Origin: Nocardioides islandensis
GTDB lineage: Bacteria > Actinomycetota > Actinomycetes > Propionibacteriales > Nocardioidaceae
NCBI RefSeq assembly: GCF_015352455.1
Contig: NZ_JADKPN010000003.1
Location: forward strand, 124,001 to 188,000
DNA length: 64,000 bases
Direction of reading: 5' to 3'
This document shows positions 23,770 to 34,082 of the stretch, one piece after another. The position numbers were made by a program, and so were the translations under genes. The notes beneath the pieces are model-generated. The model was not told the DNA's origin. It saw only the letters and a program-made list of their open reading frames with translations, and searched no databases. How positions within the stretch are numbered: the first letter of the stretch is position 1; every line of letters begins with the position of its first letter.

Positions 23770-23790
23770 GCGTCCCGCATCCTGGGACGC
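23770..23790 (+). promoter_or_regulatory. Candidate operator upstream of the ilvB leader
   Basis: Perfect inverted repeat GCGTCCC-N7-GGGACGC with ATCCTG at its centre (23779-23784), about 61 bases before the leader start. A closely similar site stands at the same distance upstream of the leader peptide before leuB (40388-40408), and a weaker one before the cimA leader. Confidence 0.5.
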
Positions 23791-23827
23791 ATGGAAGACT
23801 CGGCTGACGGACGCACGCGCCGACGGC

Positions 23828-23833
23828 TAGCGT
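23828..23833 (+). promoter_or_regulatory. -10 element for the ilvB leader transcript
   Basis: TAGCGT ends six bases before the ATG of the leader peptide, so the transcript probably begins at that ATG. Confidence 0.6.
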
Positions 23834-23839
23834 GGTGGC

Positions 23840-23875
23840 ATGCGCACTCTCGTACGCACCCGACGCGAGGACTGA
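23840..23875 (+). CDS. ilvB operon leader peptide
   Basis: Eleven codons, MRTLVRTRRED, then TGA at 23873. It has adjacent Leu (CTC) and Val (GTA) codons and no other purpose is apparent. Its last codons form the left arm of a hairpin (23862-23870 with 23891-23899), and a terminator follows at 23901-23933. This is the layout of a ribosome-mediated attenuator: slow decoding at Leu/Val would change RNA folding and spare the terminator. Known for BCAA operons of other actinobacteria; here the call rests on the sequence layout. Confidence 0.65.
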   Translation: MRTLVRTRRED

Positions 23876-23899
23876 ACCCACCGGTCCCGACCTCGCGTC
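23862..23899 (+). promoter_or_regulatory. ilvB attenuator: leader-stop hairpin
   Basis: GACGCGAGG (23862-23870) and CCTCGCGTC (23891-23899) are perfect nine-base complements enclosing the leader stop codon. CGAGG of the left arm can also pair with CCTCG of the terminator arm, so alternative folds are possible. Confidence 0.6.
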
Positions 23900-23900
23900 A

Positions 23901-23933
23901 CCCCTCGTTGCCGAGACGGCCGAGGGGTTTTTT
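23901..23933 (+). terminator. ilvB attenuator: intrinsic terminator
   Basis: CCCCTCG (23901-23907) pairs with CGAGGGG (23921-23927), with an inner GCCG-AGA-CGGC stem, followed at once by six T. A textbook Rho-independent terminator 40 bases before the ilvB start, one of only two such T-tract hairpins seen in the window. Confidence 0.85.
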
Positions 23934-23973
23934 CATGTACTGAAACCGCACCACCAGACAGGAAGCCACGGAC

Positions 23974-25752
23974 ATGAGCGAGCAGGGGAGCCCAGTCAGC
24001 GGTACCGCCACCGGTGCCCGAGTGACCGGTGCACAGAGCTTGATCAAGTCGCTGGAGGCGGCCGGCACCACCGACATCTTCGGCATTCCCGGCGGCGCCA
24101 TCCTCCCGGCGTACGACCCGCTGATGGACTCCACCATCCGCCACATCCTGGTCCGGCACGAGCAGGGCGCCGGGCACGCGGCGCAGGGCTTCGCCGCCGC
24201 CACCGGGCGCGTCGGCGTGTGCATGGCGACCTCGGGCCCGGGCGCGACCAACCTCGTCACGCCGCTCGCGGACGCCCACATGGACTCCGTCCCGATCGTC
24301 GCGGTCACCGGCCAGGTCGGCGCGGCCGCCATCGGCACCGACGCCTTCCAGGAGGCCGACATCCGCGGCATCACGATGCCGATCACCAAGCACAACTTCC
24401 TGGTCACCGATCCCGACGAGATCCCGCGCGTGGTCGCCGAGGCTTTCTACATCGCCTCCACCGGCCGGCCCGGCCCGGTGCTCGTCGATGTCGCGAAGTC
24501 CGCGCTCCAGGCGCAGACGACGTTCGCGTGGCCCGAGGAGCTCGCCCTCCCCGGCTACCGACCGGTGACCAAGCCGCACGCCAAGCAGATCCGCGAGGCC
24601 GCGCGGCTGATCCTCGAGGCCCGCCGTCCGGTCCTGTACGTCGGGGGCGGGGTCATCCGGGCCGGCGCCAGCCGCGAGCTGCGGGTGCTCGCCGAGCTGA
24701 CCGGCATGCCGGTGCTGACCACGCTGATGGCGCGCGGGGCGTTCCCCGACAGCCACCCGCAGCACCTCGGCATGCCCGGCATGCACGGCACCGTCGCCGC
24801 GGTCGCCGGGCTCCAGCGCAGCGACCTGATCATCAGCCTGGGCGCCCGGTTCGACGACCGGGTGACCGGCAACCTCGACTCGTTCGCGCCGGGCGCCAAG
24901 GTTATCCACGCCGACATCGACCCGGCGGAGATCGGCAAGAACCGGCACGCCGACGTGCCGATCGTCGGCGACTGCCGCGAGGTGATCTCCGACCTGGTGG
25001 TCGCGCTGAAGGCGGCCGCCGACGCGGGCCACACCGGCGACTACGAGGCCTGGGTCGACTTCCTGGCCGACATCAAGAAGCGCTACCCGCTGGCCTACGA
25101 CCAGCCCGACGACGGCACCCTGGCGCCGCAGTACGTCCTGGAGCGGCTCGGGCAGATCGTCGGTCCCGACGCGATCTACGTCGCCGGCGTCGGCCAGCAC
25201 CAGATGTGGGCGGCGCACTTCGTGGGGTACGAGAAGCCGGGCACCTGGATCAACTCCGGCGGTCTCGGCACCATGGGGTTCTCGGTCCCGGCGGCGATGG
25301 GCGCCAAGGTCGGCCGGCCGGACGCGACGGTCTGGTCGATCGACGGCGACGGCTGCTTCCAGATGACCAACCAGGAGCTGGCCACCTGCGCGATCAACGA
25401 CATCCCGATCAAGGTCGCGATCATCAACAACGAGTCGCTCGGCATGGTGCGGCAGTGGCAGACGCTGTTCTACAACGAGCGGTACTCCAACACCGACCTC
25501 CACTCCAAGCGGATCCCGGACTTCGTCAAGCTCGCGGACGCCTACGGCTGCGTCGGTCTCGCGTGCGAGTCGCCCGACCAGGTCGACGCGACCATCGAGA
25601 AGGCCATGGCCATCGACGACCAGCCGGTCGTGGTGGACTTCCGCGTGCACCGCGACGCGATGGTGTGGCCGATGGTCGCCGCCGGCACCAGCAACGACGA
25701 CATCAAGTACGCCCGCGACCTCGCCCCCGAGTTCGACAAGGATGATCTCTAG
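23974..25752 (+). CDS. ilvB: Acetolactate synthase large (catalytic) subunit
   Basis: 592 residues. ThDP-dependent enzyme joining two pyruvates (or pyruvate and 2-ketobutyrate) to acetolactate or acetohydroxybutyrate, first common step of branched-chain synthesis. [14 protein letters not shown] at the start, catalytic Glu in [16 protein letters not shown], and the ThDP/Mg motif [15 protein letters not shown] with [12 protein letters not shown]. Cytosolic complex with IlvN. Preceded by the leader peptide and terminator at 23840-23933, so it is controlled by attenuation. ilvN starts three bases after its stop. Confidence 0.97.
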   Translation: MSEQGSPVSGTATGARVTGAQSLIKSLEAAGTTDIFGIPGGAILPAYDPLMDSTIRHILVRHEQGAGHAAQGFAAATGRVGVCMATSGPGATNLVTPLADAHMDSVPIVAVTGQVGAAAIGTDAFQEADIRGITMPITKHNFLVTDPDEIPRVVAEAFYIASTGRPGPVLVDVAKSALQAQTTFAWPEELALPGYRPVTKPHAKQIREAARLILEARRPVLYVGGGVIRAGASRELRVLAELTGMPVLTTLMARGAFPDSHPQHLGMPGMHGTVAAVAGLQRSDLIISLGARFDDRVTGNLDSFAPGAKVIHADIDPAEIGKNRHADVPIVGDCREVISDLVVALKAAADAGHTGDYEAWVDFLADIKKRYPLAYDQPDDGTLAPQYVLERLGQIVGPDAIYVAGVGQHQMWAAHFVGYEKPGTWINSGGLGTMGFSVPAAMGAKVGRPDATVWSIDGDGCFQMTNQELATCAINDIPIKVAIINNESLGMVRQWQTLFYNERYSNTDLHSKRIPDFVKLADAYGCVGLACESPDQVDATIEKAMAIDDQPVVVDFRVHRDAMVWPMVAAGTSNDDIKYARDLAPEFDKDDL

Positions 25753-25755
25753 GTC

Positions 25756-26304
25756 ATGACGCACCACACCCTGTCCGTGCTCGTCGAGAACAAGCCCGGT
25801 GTGCTCGCGCGCATCGCCGGCCTGTTCGCGCGCCGCGGCTACAACATCGAGTCCCTCGCGGTCGGCCCGACCGAGCACGACGAGGTCTCCCGGATGACCA
25901 TCGTGGTCAACGTGGACGAGTCGCCGCTGGAGCAGGTCACCAAGCAGCTCAACAAGCTGGTCGAGGTCATCAAGATCGTCGAGCTCGACGGCTCGGCCTC
26001 CGTCAACCGCGAGCTCCTGCTGCTCAAGGTGCGCGCCGACGCCGAGACCCGCGGCCAGATCCTCGACGTGGTCGAGCTGTTCCAGGCCAAGGTCGTCGAC
26101 GTCTCGACCGACACCGTGGTGATCCAGTCGGTCGGGAACACCGACAAGCTGGCCGACCTGCGCCGGCTGCTCGAGCCCTTCGGCATCCGCGAGCTCGTGC
26201 AGTCGGGCATGGTCGCCATCGGCCGCGGCCCCCGCTCCATCTCCGAGCGCACCCTGCGTCCGGTCGCCGTACCGTTGCGCGCCGCGTCAGATTTCTCCGG
26301 TTGA
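25756..26304 (+). CDS. ilvN: Acetolactate synthase small (regulatory) subunit
   Basis: 182 residues. N-terminal ACT domain (HTLSVLVENKPGVLARIAGLFARRGYNIESLAVGPTE) that binds valine for feedback inhibition, then the C-terminal activation domain (RELLLLKVRADAETRGQILDVVELFQAKVVDVS). Length is usual for actinobacteria. Starts three bases after ilvB. Confidence 0.96.
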   Translation: MTHHTLSVLVENKPGVLARIAGLFARRGYNIESLAVGPTEHDEVSRMTIVVNVDESPLEQVTKQLNKLVEVIKIVELDGSASVNRELLLLKVRADAETRGQILDVVELFQAKVVDVSTDTVVIQSVGNTDKLADLRRLLEPFGIRELVQSGMVAIGRGPRSISERTLRPVAVPLRAASDFSG

Positions 26305-26312
26305 CCGGGGAG

Positions 26313-27429
<1,117 letters not shown>

Positions 27430-27436
27430 TGCACCG

Positions 27437-28450
27437 GTGACCGGGACCGCGCGCCGCCGCGACCTGCGGGTCGACGCGGTGCGCGGCGTGGCGCTGGTCT
27501 CGATGTACCTCGCCCACTGCGCGCCCAGCGCGGGGCCGGGCAACGTCATCGAGCTGACCGAGTACGCGACGTACCCGCTCTTCGCGCTGCTCGTCGGCGT
27601 CGGGGCCCAGCTCGGCCTGCGCTCGAGGTCCTCGCCGTGGTGGGTCGGCCCGCTCGTGCGCGGAGCGGTCCTGCTGCTGGTGGCCCACCTGCTGAGCCAG
27701 CTGATCACCCAGGTCTACATCGTGCTGGCGTTCCTCGGCGTGCTGACCTTCCTGGCCGCCCCGCTCGCGCGGGCCGCCTCCTGGGTGGTCGCCGGCATCG
27801 GTGCCGCCGCGCTGCTGCTGGCGCCCTGGCTCAACGGGCTGGCGACCGAGTGGGCGCCGAACCAGCTCGGCGGCGTGCGCGCCTACAACCTGGTGACCTT
27901 CCTGGTCGTCGGCGGGCCGGACTTCAACGGGCCCTACCAGGTGGCGTCGATGGTGTTCTTCGCCGCGCTCGGGATCCTGGCGACCCGGCACCTGCTGGAC
28001 GGGCCGGCGCTCGGAGTCGGCCTGGTGTGTGGGGCGCTGACGGCGTTCGGCGTCCTGCTCTACGAGACCGACACCTTGACGATGCTGCCGTACCACGTGA
28101 CGTTCCAGGTGCTCACCTTCGACGGCGTGCTGATCCTCGCGATCTTCCTCGTCGGCGTCGACCTGGCCGGCCGGCTGCCGCAGGTGGTCGCGCCGCTCGC
28201 TGCCATCGGATCCATGTCGTTGTCGCTCTACAGCCTGCAGATCCTGTGGCTCTGGTACGACGTCACCGAGGTCCACCCCGGAGCCAGCGACGACTCGTGG
28301 CTCAACGTCCTGATCCTCGTGGGCGGGTCGATCGCCGTCGCGTACCTCTGGCGGGCCGTCGTCCGCCTCGAGCCCTGGCGCCGCGGTCCTCTCGAGGGCC
28401 CGGTGGCCGCCCTCGTCCGCCTCCTGACCCGGAAGCCGGTTCATGCCTGA
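27437..28450 (+). CDS. Integral membrane acyltransferase-like protein (DUF1624/HGSNAT-like)
   Basis: 337 residues from GTG 27437 (a start at 27395 would overlap ilvC). The opening RRRDLRVDAVRGVALVSMYLAH is the hallmark of the DUF1624/heparan-alpha-glucosaminide N-acetyltransferase-like membrane proteins: Arg-Asp-Ala-x-Arg-Gly followed by about ten helices. It may move acyl groups across the membrane to a surface sugar or lipid. Substrate unknown. Ends eight bases inside the next gene. Confidence 0.68.
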   Translation: MTGTARRRDLRVDAVRGVALVSMYLAHCAPSAGPGNVIELTEYATYPLFALLVGVGAQLGLRSRSSPWWVGPLVRGAVLLLVAHLLSQLITQVYIVLAFLGVLTFLAAPLARAASWVVAGIGAAALLLAPWLNGLATEWAPNQLGGVRAYNLVTFLVVGGPDFNGPYQVASMVFFAALGILATRHLLDGPALGVGLVCGALTAFGVLLYETDTLTMLPYHVTFQVLTFDGVLILAIFLVGVDLAGRLPQVVAPLAAIGSMSLSLYSLQILWLWYDVTEVHPGASDDSWLNVLILVGGSIAVAYLWRAVVRLEPWRRGPLEGPVAALVRLLTRKPVHA

Positions 28451-29258
28451 GACCCGCTACACCCATGGCCACGCCGAGTCCGTCCTGCGGTCGCACCGCA
28501 ACCGCACGGTGGCCAACTCGGCGGCCTACCTGCGCCCCTTCCTCGAGCCGGGCCAGCGTCTGCTCGACGTCGGCGCCGGTCCGGGCACCATCACCGCCGA
28601 CCTGGCCACGATCGTCGGTGAGGTGGTGGCGACCGAGGTGTCGCAGGACGCCGCGACGATCACCCGGGCCGGCGCGCCCGGGATCGAGGTACGGGTCGCC
28701 GACGTGCACGCCCTGCCCTTCGGGGACGGCGAGTTCGACGTGGCGCACGCCCACCAGGTGCTCCAGCACGTGGCCGACCCGGTGCAGGCGCTGCGCGAGA
28801 TGGCCCGGGTCGTCCGTCCCGGTGGCCTGGTCGCGGCCCGCGACTCCGACTACGCGACGTTCGCCTGGTGGCCCCGGCTCCCGGAGCTCGACCGCTGGCT
28901 CGAGCTGTACTCCGCTGCTGCCCGCGCCAACGGTGGCGAGCCCGACGCCGGCCGCCGGCTCCTCGCCTGGGCCCACGCCGCCGGCCTGGCCGAGGTGACC
29001 GCCTCGTCGTCGACCTGGTGCTACGCGACGCCCGAGACCTGCGCGTGGTGGGGCGGCATGTGGGCCGACCGCATCGTCGGCTCCGCCCTCGCCGACCAGC
29101 TGGTGGAGGAGGGCCGCGCCACCCGCTCCGAGCTCGACGACATCTCCGCCGCCTGGCGCACCTGGTCCGCCGATCCCGACGCCTGGTTCTCCGTCCACCA
29201 CGGCGAGATCCTCGGCGTCGTCGACCATCCCGCCACCACCATCGGACCACGAGGGTAG
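28443..29258 (+). CDS. Class I SAM-dependent methyltransferase
   Basis: 271 residues. Motif I LLDVGAGPGTITADLA, motif II VRVADVHALPFGDGEFDV, and motif III region LREMARVVRPGGLVAARD; C-terminal half with WWGGMWADRIVGS typical of UbiE/type-11 enzymes. Cytosolic. Start overlaps the membrane gene before it. Substrate unknown. Confidence 0.82.
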   Translation: MPETRYTHGHAESVLRSHRNRTVANSAAYLRPFLEPGQRLLDVGAGPGTITADLATIVGEVVATEVSQDAATITRAGAPGIEVRVADVHALPFGDGEFDVAHAHQVLQHVADPVQALREMARVVRPGGLVAARDSDYATFAWWPRLPELDRWLELYSAAARANGGEPDAGRRLLAWAHAAGLAEVTASSSTWCYATPETCAWWGGMWADRIVGSALADQLVEEGRATRSELDDISAAWRTWSADPDAWFSVHHGEILGVVDHPATTIGPRG

Positions 29259-29273
29259 GTTAGGCAAACCTAA
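29255..29273 (+). promoter_or_regulatory. DtxR/IdeR iron box upstream of efeU
   Basis: Reads GTAGGTTAGGCAAACCTAA, matching 17 of 19 positions of the DtxR/IdeR consensus TTAGGTTAGGCTAACCTAA. It covers -41 to -23 relative to the predicted start at 29296, just upstream of the -10, where iron-loaded repressor would block RNA polymerase. Confidence 0.85.
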
Positions 29274-29295
29274 CTTGGTGGCGTAGGCTCGGATC

Positions 29296-30153
29296 GTGCT
29301 CGCGAACTACCTGATCGGACTGCGCGAAGGCCTCGAGGCGGCCCTGGTCGTCAGCATCCTCGTGGCGTACCTCGTGAAGACCGAGCGACGGGAGCTGCTG
29401 GGCCGCATCTGGCTCGGCGTCGGCATCGCCGTCGCGGTCAGCCTCGCGTTCGGCGCCCTGCTGACGTTCGGCCCGCGCGGGCTGACCTTCGACGTGCAGG
29501 AGCTGATCGGCGGGTCCCTGTCGATCGTCGCGGTCGGGTTCGTGACCTGGATGATCTTCTGGATGGCGCGCGCCGCGCGCGGCATCGCCGGCGAGCTCCG
29601 CGGCCGCATCGACGCCGCCGCCGAGGGGAGCGTCTGGTCGCTGGCGCTCGTCGCGATGCTGGCCGTCGGTCGCGAGGGCCTGGAGACGGCGCTGTTCCTG
29701 TGGGCCGCGACCGAGGCGGGCACGCGCGACGCCGACACCGCGACCTGGGAGCCGCTGCTCGGCGCCGGTCTCGGGCTGGGCACCGCCGTCGTCCTCGGGT
29801 ACCTGCTCTACCGCGGCGCGATCCGCATCAACCTCACGAAGTTCTTCACCTGGACCGGGGCCTTCCTGATCGTGGTCGCGGCCGGCGTCCTGTCGTACGG
29901 CGTCCACGACCTGCAGGAGGCCGGGATCCTGCCCGGCCTCGGCTCGGTCGCCTTCGACGTCTCCGGCACGATCGACCCGACGTCCTGGTACGGCACCGTC
30001 CTCAAGGGCGTCTTCAACTTCTCGCCGGTGACCACGAGGCTCGAGGCCCTGGCGTGGGTCCTGTACGCCGTGCCGACGATGACCCTCTTCCTGCGCGCCG
30101 TCCGTCGCCGCTCGTCGACACCGGCGCCGCCGCGTGTCCCCACGACCGTCTGA
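29296..30153 (+). CDS. efeU: Iron permease EfeU (FTR1 family)
   Basis: 285 residues, seven membrane helices. The two REXXE iron-binding motifs are present as GLREGLEAALV (helix 1) and VGREGLETALFLW (helix 4). It moves ferric iron through the membrane together with EfeO and EfeB. GTG start; TAGGCT ends six bases before it, and the iron box lies directly upstream, so the operon is leaderless and iron repressed. First of efeU-efeO-efeB. Confidence 0.95.
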   Translation: MLANYLIGLREGLEAALVVSILVAYLVKTERRELLGRIWLGVGIAVAVSLAFGALLTFGPRGLTFDVQELIGGSLSIVAVGFVTWMIFWMARAARGIAGELRGRIDAAAEGSVWSLALVAMLAVGREGLETALFLWAATEAGTRDADTATWEPLLGAGLGLGTAVVLGYLLYRGAIRINLTKFFTWTGAFLIVVAAGVLSYGVHDLQEAGILPGLGSVAFDVSGTIDPTSWYGTVLKGVFNFSPVTTRLEALAWVLYAVPTMTLFLRAVRRRSSTPAPPRVPTTV

Positions 30154-30186
30154 CCGACGCACCCGGCCGACCAGAAGGAACCCTCC

Positions 30187-31377
30187 ATGCGACTGCCCCT
30201 GCTCGTCGCCGCCCTCGTGGCGGTGCCTGCTCTCGCGGCCTGCACCGAGAACGCCCCGTCGTCGGGGGGCGGAGCCGGCGAGTCCGACGCCGCCTCGGCC
30301 CGCACCGTGACCGTCCGCTCCACCGACGACGCCTGCGACCTGTCGGCCACCCAGGCGCCGGCCGGCACGCTGACCTTCGACGTCGCGAACGCCGGGACCC
30401 AGGTCACCGAGTTCTACCTGCTCGGCGAGGACGGGCTGCGGATCGTCGGGGAGGTCGAGAACATCGGCCCGGCGCTCGACCGCCAGCTCGTCGTGGACGC
30501 GCCAGCCGGCACGTACGTCACGGCCTGCAAACCCGGGATGAAGGGCGAGGGCATCCGCGCCGCCTTCACCGTCACCGACTCCACGGACGCGCAGCAGGCC
30601 AGTGCTGACGACCAGCAGCTCGTCGAGCAGGCGCAGGCCAACTACGACGCGTACGTGCAGGACCAGTCCGACCAGCTGCTGGTGAGGACCGAGCAGTTCG
30701 TGGCGGCGTACGAAGCCGGCGAGGACGACCGGGCCCGCGCGATCTACGCCGACGCCCGCACCCACTGGGAGCGCATCGAGACGGTCGCGGAGTCCTTCGG
30801 CGACCTCGACCCGAAGATGGACGCGCGCGAGGCGGACCTCGAGCCCGGCCAGAGGTGGACCGGTTGGCACCGCATCGAGAAGGACCTCTGGCCGGCGCGC
30901 GCCCGAGAAGATGGCCGGGCCTACACGCCCCTGACGGAGCAGCAGCGCACGACGTACGGCGACGACCTGCTCGCCAACACGCGGACGCTCGACCGGCGGA
31001 TCCAGCAGCTCGACTTCACCGTCGACCAGATCGCCAACGGCTCCCGCGGCCTGCTCGAGGAGGTCGCAACCGGCAAGGTGACCGGCGAGGAGGAGTACTG
31101 GTCGCGCACCGACCTGTGGGACTTCCAGGCCAACGTCGACGGCGCGCGCGTCGGCTACGAAGGCGTGCGGCCGATCCTCGAGCAGAAGGACCCGGACCTC
31201 GCGAAGCGGCTCGACCAGCGGTTCACCGAGCTCCAGACGCTGCTCGACGCGCAGCGCGTCGGCGACGGTTTCACGCCGTACGACGACCTCGCGCCCGACG
31301 AGGTCAAGGCACTGTCCGACGCGGTCAACGCGCTGTCCGAGCCGCTGTCCGAGCTGACCGCGGCCGTCCTCGGGTAG
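30187..31377 (+). CDS. efeO: Iron uptake lipoprotein EfeO (cupredoxin + M75 domain)
   Basis: 396 residues. Lipoprotein signal with lipobox LAAC (Cys 19). Residues 38-130 form the cupredoxin domain (VTVRSTDDACDLS, YVTACKPGMKGEG), then the M75/imelysin domain with HWERIE and GWHRIEKDLW supplying the metal ligands. It binds and delivers ferric iron on the outer face of the membrane for EfeU. 33 bases after efeU. Confidence 0.94.
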   Translation: MRLPLLVAALVAVPALAACTENAPSSGGGAGESDAASARTVTVRSTDDACDLSATQAPAGTLTFDVANAGTQVTEFYLLGEDGLRIVGEVENIGPALDRQLVVDAPAGTYVTACKPGMKGEGIRAAFTVTDSTDAQQASADDQQLVEQAQANYDAYVQDQSDQLLVRTEQFVAAYEAGEDDRARAIYADARTHWERIETVAESFGDLDPKMDAREADLEPGQRWTGWHRIEKDLWPARAREDGRAYTPLTEQQRTTYGDDLLANTRTLDRRIQQLDFTVDQIANGSRGLLEEVATGKVTGEEEYWSRTDLWDFQANVDGARVGYEGVRPILEQKDPDLAKRLDQRFTELQTLLDAQRVGDGFTPYDDLAPDEVKALSDAVNALSEPLSELTAAVLG

Positions 31378-31379
31378 TC

Positions 31380-32621
31380 GTGAAGGTCTCGCGTCGAGGG
31401 CTCCTCGGCGGCGGCGCGGCCGTCGCCGGGGTGGGTGGAGCGTTCGTCGCCGGGCGCACCTCATCCCCTGCAACCGCGGACGTGGCGAACGTCGGTGGCG
31501 GTCAACCCGCGTTCCCCTTCCGCGGGACCCACCAGGCCGGCGTCGTCACCCCGGCCCAGGAGCGCCTGCACTTCGCGGCCTTCGACCTGACGACCGACTC
31601 CCGCGACGACGTGGTCGCGCTGCTGCAGGCGTGGACCGACGCGGCGGAGCGGATGACGCAGGGGGAGGGTGCCGGGCCCGTCGGTCCCACCGAAGGCGCC
31701 GCGAACCTCCCGCCGGACGACACCGGCGAGGCGATCGGCCTGCCGCCGTCGGGGCTGACGATCACGTTCGGGTTCGGGCCGGGGTTCTTCGAGAGGCTCG
31801 GCCTCGACGACCGGAAGCCGGCGGCGCTGGCCGACCTTCCGCACTTTCCGGGCGACACGCTCGACCCGGCCCGCTCCGGTGGCGACCTCTGCGTGCAGGC
31901 CTGCGCGCAGGACCCGCAGGTCGCCGTGCACGCGGTCCGCAACCTCGCCCGCATCGGCTTCGGTGCCGTCGCGGTCCGCTGGTCGCAGCTCGGCTTCGGG
32001 CGTACCTCGTCCACGTCGACCACGCAGTCCACGCCGCGCAACCTGTTCGGCTTCAAGGACGGCACCGCCAACGTCAAGGCCGAGGAGGACGCCGCGCTCG
32101 AGGAGCACGTCTGGGTGCAGCCCGGCGACGACGGTGGGGACTGGCTGGCGGGCGGCTCGTACCTCGTCGCCCGTCGCATCAACATGACCATCGAGGTCTG
32201 GGACCGGCAGCCGCTGGAGGACCAGGAGGGCTTCGTCGGACGCACCAAGGCCGGCGGCGCCCCGCTCTCGGGCGGCCAGGAGTCCACCGAGCCGGACTTC
32301 ACGATGCCCGGCTCGGACGGGCCGGTCATCCCGGAGGACGCGCACGTCCGCGTGGTGCACCCGAGCGAGAACGACGGCATCCGCATGCTGCGCCCCGGCT
32401 ACAACTTCGTGGACGGCTCGAACGCCCTCGGCGGGCTGGACGCCGGGCTGTTCTTCATCGCGTTCGTGCGCGACCCGGGGAAGCAGTTCGTGCCGGTGAT
32501 GAACCGGATGGCCACGACGGACGCGCTGGTCGAGTACCTGAGGTTCACGTCCTCGGCGCTCTTCGCCGTCCCGCCGGGAGCGGGACCGGGGGAGTACGTC
32601 GGCCAGGCGCTGCTGGCCTGA
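31380..32621 (+). CDS. efeB: Deferrochelatase/peroxidase EfeB (DyP-type)
   Basis: 413 residues from GTG 31380, two bases after the efeO stop. Twin-arginine signal SRRGLLGGGAAVAG, so it is exported folded with heme. DyP family signatures: GFKDGT (distal Asp) and the proximal His in DAHVRVVHP, with FFIAFVRDPGKQF near the end. It takes part in ferrous iron oxidation and heme iron extraction with EfeUO. Last gene of the iron operon. Confidence 0.94.
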   Translation: MKVSRRGLLGGGAAVAGVGGAFVAGRTSSPATADVANVGGGQPAFPFRGTHQAGVVTPAQERLHFAAFDLTTDSRDDVVALLQAWTDAAERMTQGEGAGPVGPTEGAANLPPDDTGEAIGLPPSGLTITFGFGPGFFERLGLDDRKPAALADLPHFPGDTLDPARSGGDLCVQACAQDPQVAVHAVRNLARIGFGAVAVRWSQLGFGRTSSTSTTQSTPRNLFGFKDGTANVKAEEDAALEEHVWVQPGDDGGDWLAGGSYLVARRINMTIEVWDRQPLEDQEGFVGRTKAGGAPLSGGQESTEPDFTMPGSDGPVIPEDAHVRVVHPSENDGIRMLRPGYNFVDGSNALGGLDAGLFFIAFVRDPGKQFVPVMNRMATTDALVEYLRFTSSALFAVPPGAGPGEYVGQALLA

Positions 32622-32679
32622 TCGGAGCGACCCCGGCGCGGGCGGGATTACCACCCGCGCCGAGGTGGTTGAAACGTAC

Positions 32680-33333
32680 ATGATCATCGAGGTCTGGTCC
32701 GACGTGGTGTGCCCGTGGTGTGCGATCGGCCGTGTGAGGCTGGACACAGCGCTCGCCCAGCTGGCCGGCGCAGGTCACGACCTCGGCGAGGTCGAGGTCG
32801 TGCTCCGGTCGTTCGAGCTCGACCCGAACGCCCCCGTCGGGAGCAGCGAGCCGATGGTCGACGTGCTCGCCGGCAAGTACGGCGTGGCGCCCGGCGAGGC
32901 GGCCCGGATGATGGCGCGCACCGAGGACCTGGCGGCGGCCGAGGGCCTCGAGATGCACATGGGGACGACGCTGCACAGCAACACCGTCGACGCGCACCGG
33001 CTGCTGCACCTCGCCCTGGAGACCGGCGGGCCGGATCTCCAGCGCCGGCTGAACGCCGCCCTGGTCGACGCGCACTTCCGCGACGGTCTCGACGTCGGCG
33101 AGCACGCGGTGCTGCGCAAGGTCGCGATCGAGGTGGGCCTCGACGAGTCGGACGTGTCCGACGTGCTCGACGGCGGGCGGTACGCCGACGCGGTCGCCGC
33201 CGACGTACGCCAGGCGCGTGCCTACGGCGCGACCGGCGTCCCGTTCTTCGTGATCGACCAGAAGTACGGCGTCTCCGGCGCGCAGCCTGTCGAGGTGTTC
33301 ACCCAGGTGCTGGAGCGCGCGATCACCTCGTGA
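32680..33333 (+). CDS. DsbA-family oxidoreductase (FrnE-like)
   Basis: 217 residues from ATG 32680 (an in-frame GTG lies 15 bases earlier; ATG gives the usual MIIEVWSDVVCPWC start). Thioredoxin fold with active-site CPWC at residues 11-14 and cis-Pro in GATGVPFFVIDQKYGVSGAQP. No signal peptide, so a cytosolic disulfide or isomerase protein, like FrnE. Its end overlaps the convergent TetR gene by 11 bases. Confidence 0.9.
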   Translation: MIIEVWSDVVCPWCAIGRVRLDTALAQLAGAGHDLGEVEVVLRSFELDPNAPVGSSEPMVDVLAGKYGVAPGEAARMMARTEDLAAAEGLEMHMGTTLHSNTVDAHRLLHLALETGGPDLQRRLNAALVDAHFRDGLDVGEHAVLRKVAIEVGLDESDVSDVLDGGRYADAVAADVRQARAYGATGVPFFVIDQKYGVSGAQPVEVFTQVLERAITS

Positions 33334-34036
33334 TCGTGCTGGCGATGCCGGCGATGAACATGTCGAGGCCGAAGCGGAACCGTTCCTCGCCGCCGCCCTC
33401 CATGAGCGCGGCGACGTTGCCGACGATGTACGGGAAGCGGTCGGCGGGCAGCGACGCGAAGTAGTCCTTGATCCCGCCGAAGAACGCCTCCGCCTCGACC
33501 GGGTCGTCGGTGCCGAACTGCTGGCCGAAGAGCCATCCCTCGTAGGCGTCCGCGCCGATGTAGAGGGACAGGATGTCCAGCGACCAGGCCGCGACCTGCG
33601 GCGGCACCCCGGCGCCGATCATCAGTCCCAACACCCGCTCGGTCGACTCGAGCATCGCCTCGCCGCTGGGGATGTGCGCGAAGGTGAGCTTGGCGATGTC
33701 GTTGTGCCGCTGGAGCATCTCGTGCACGCCGAGGCTCCAGCGCAGCATCACCGCCTGCCAGTCGTCGGCGGCGACCGGCACCGGCTCGAGCTCCTCCAGT
33801 GCCAGGTCGAAGGCCAGCCGGAGCAGGGCCTCCTTGTTCTTCACGTGGGCGTAGAGGCTGGCCGGCCCGGTGTCGAACGCCGCCGCCACCCGCCGCATGG
33901 AGACCGCGTCGATCCCTTCGGCGTCGATGATGCGCAGCGCCTCGCGCGCGATGGCCTCGCGGCCGAGCGAGCGGCGCGGCTTCTCGCCGGCGCGGTACGG
34001 GGGAGGAGGAAGGTCCCCGGCGGATGAACCAGTCAT
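33323..34036 (-). CDS. TetR/AcrR-family regulator of the divergent MFS gene
   Basis: 237 residues from ATG 34036. DNA-binding HTH in residues 20-70: LGREAIAREALRIIDAEGIDAVSMRRVAAAFDTGPASLYAHVKNKEALL, then a C-terminal ligand domain of the tetracycline-repressor type. Divergent from an MFS exporter; three palindromes of the type CGAACA-N-TGTTCG between the genes are almost surely its operators. It likely senses a drug or toxic metabolite exported by the MFS protein. TACGAT at 34052-34047 on the minus strand may be its -10. Confidence 0.9.
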   Translation of the reverse strand: MTGSSAGDLPPPPYRAGEKPRRSLGREAIAREALRIIDAEGIDAVSMRRVAAAFDTGPASLYAHVKNKEALLRLAFDLALEELEPVPVAADDWQAVMLRWSLGVHEMLQRHNDIAKLTFAHIPSGEAMLESTERVLGLMIGAGVPPQVAAWSLDILSLYIGADAYEGWLFGQQFGTDDPVEAEAFFGGIKDYFASLPADRFPYIVGNVAALMEGGGEERFRFGLDMFIAGIASTITR

Positions 34037-34053
34037 GGTGGGCCCGATCGTAG

Positions 34054-34082
34054 TTGACACGAACAGTGTTCGCGAGTTAGAA
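34054..34082 (+). promoter_or_regulatory. Promoter of the MFS exporter gene
   Basis: TTGACA (34054-34059), 17-base spacer, TTAGAA (34077-34082). The first operator fills the spacer and the second covers the -10, so bound TetR would shut transcription. Confidence 0.6.
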
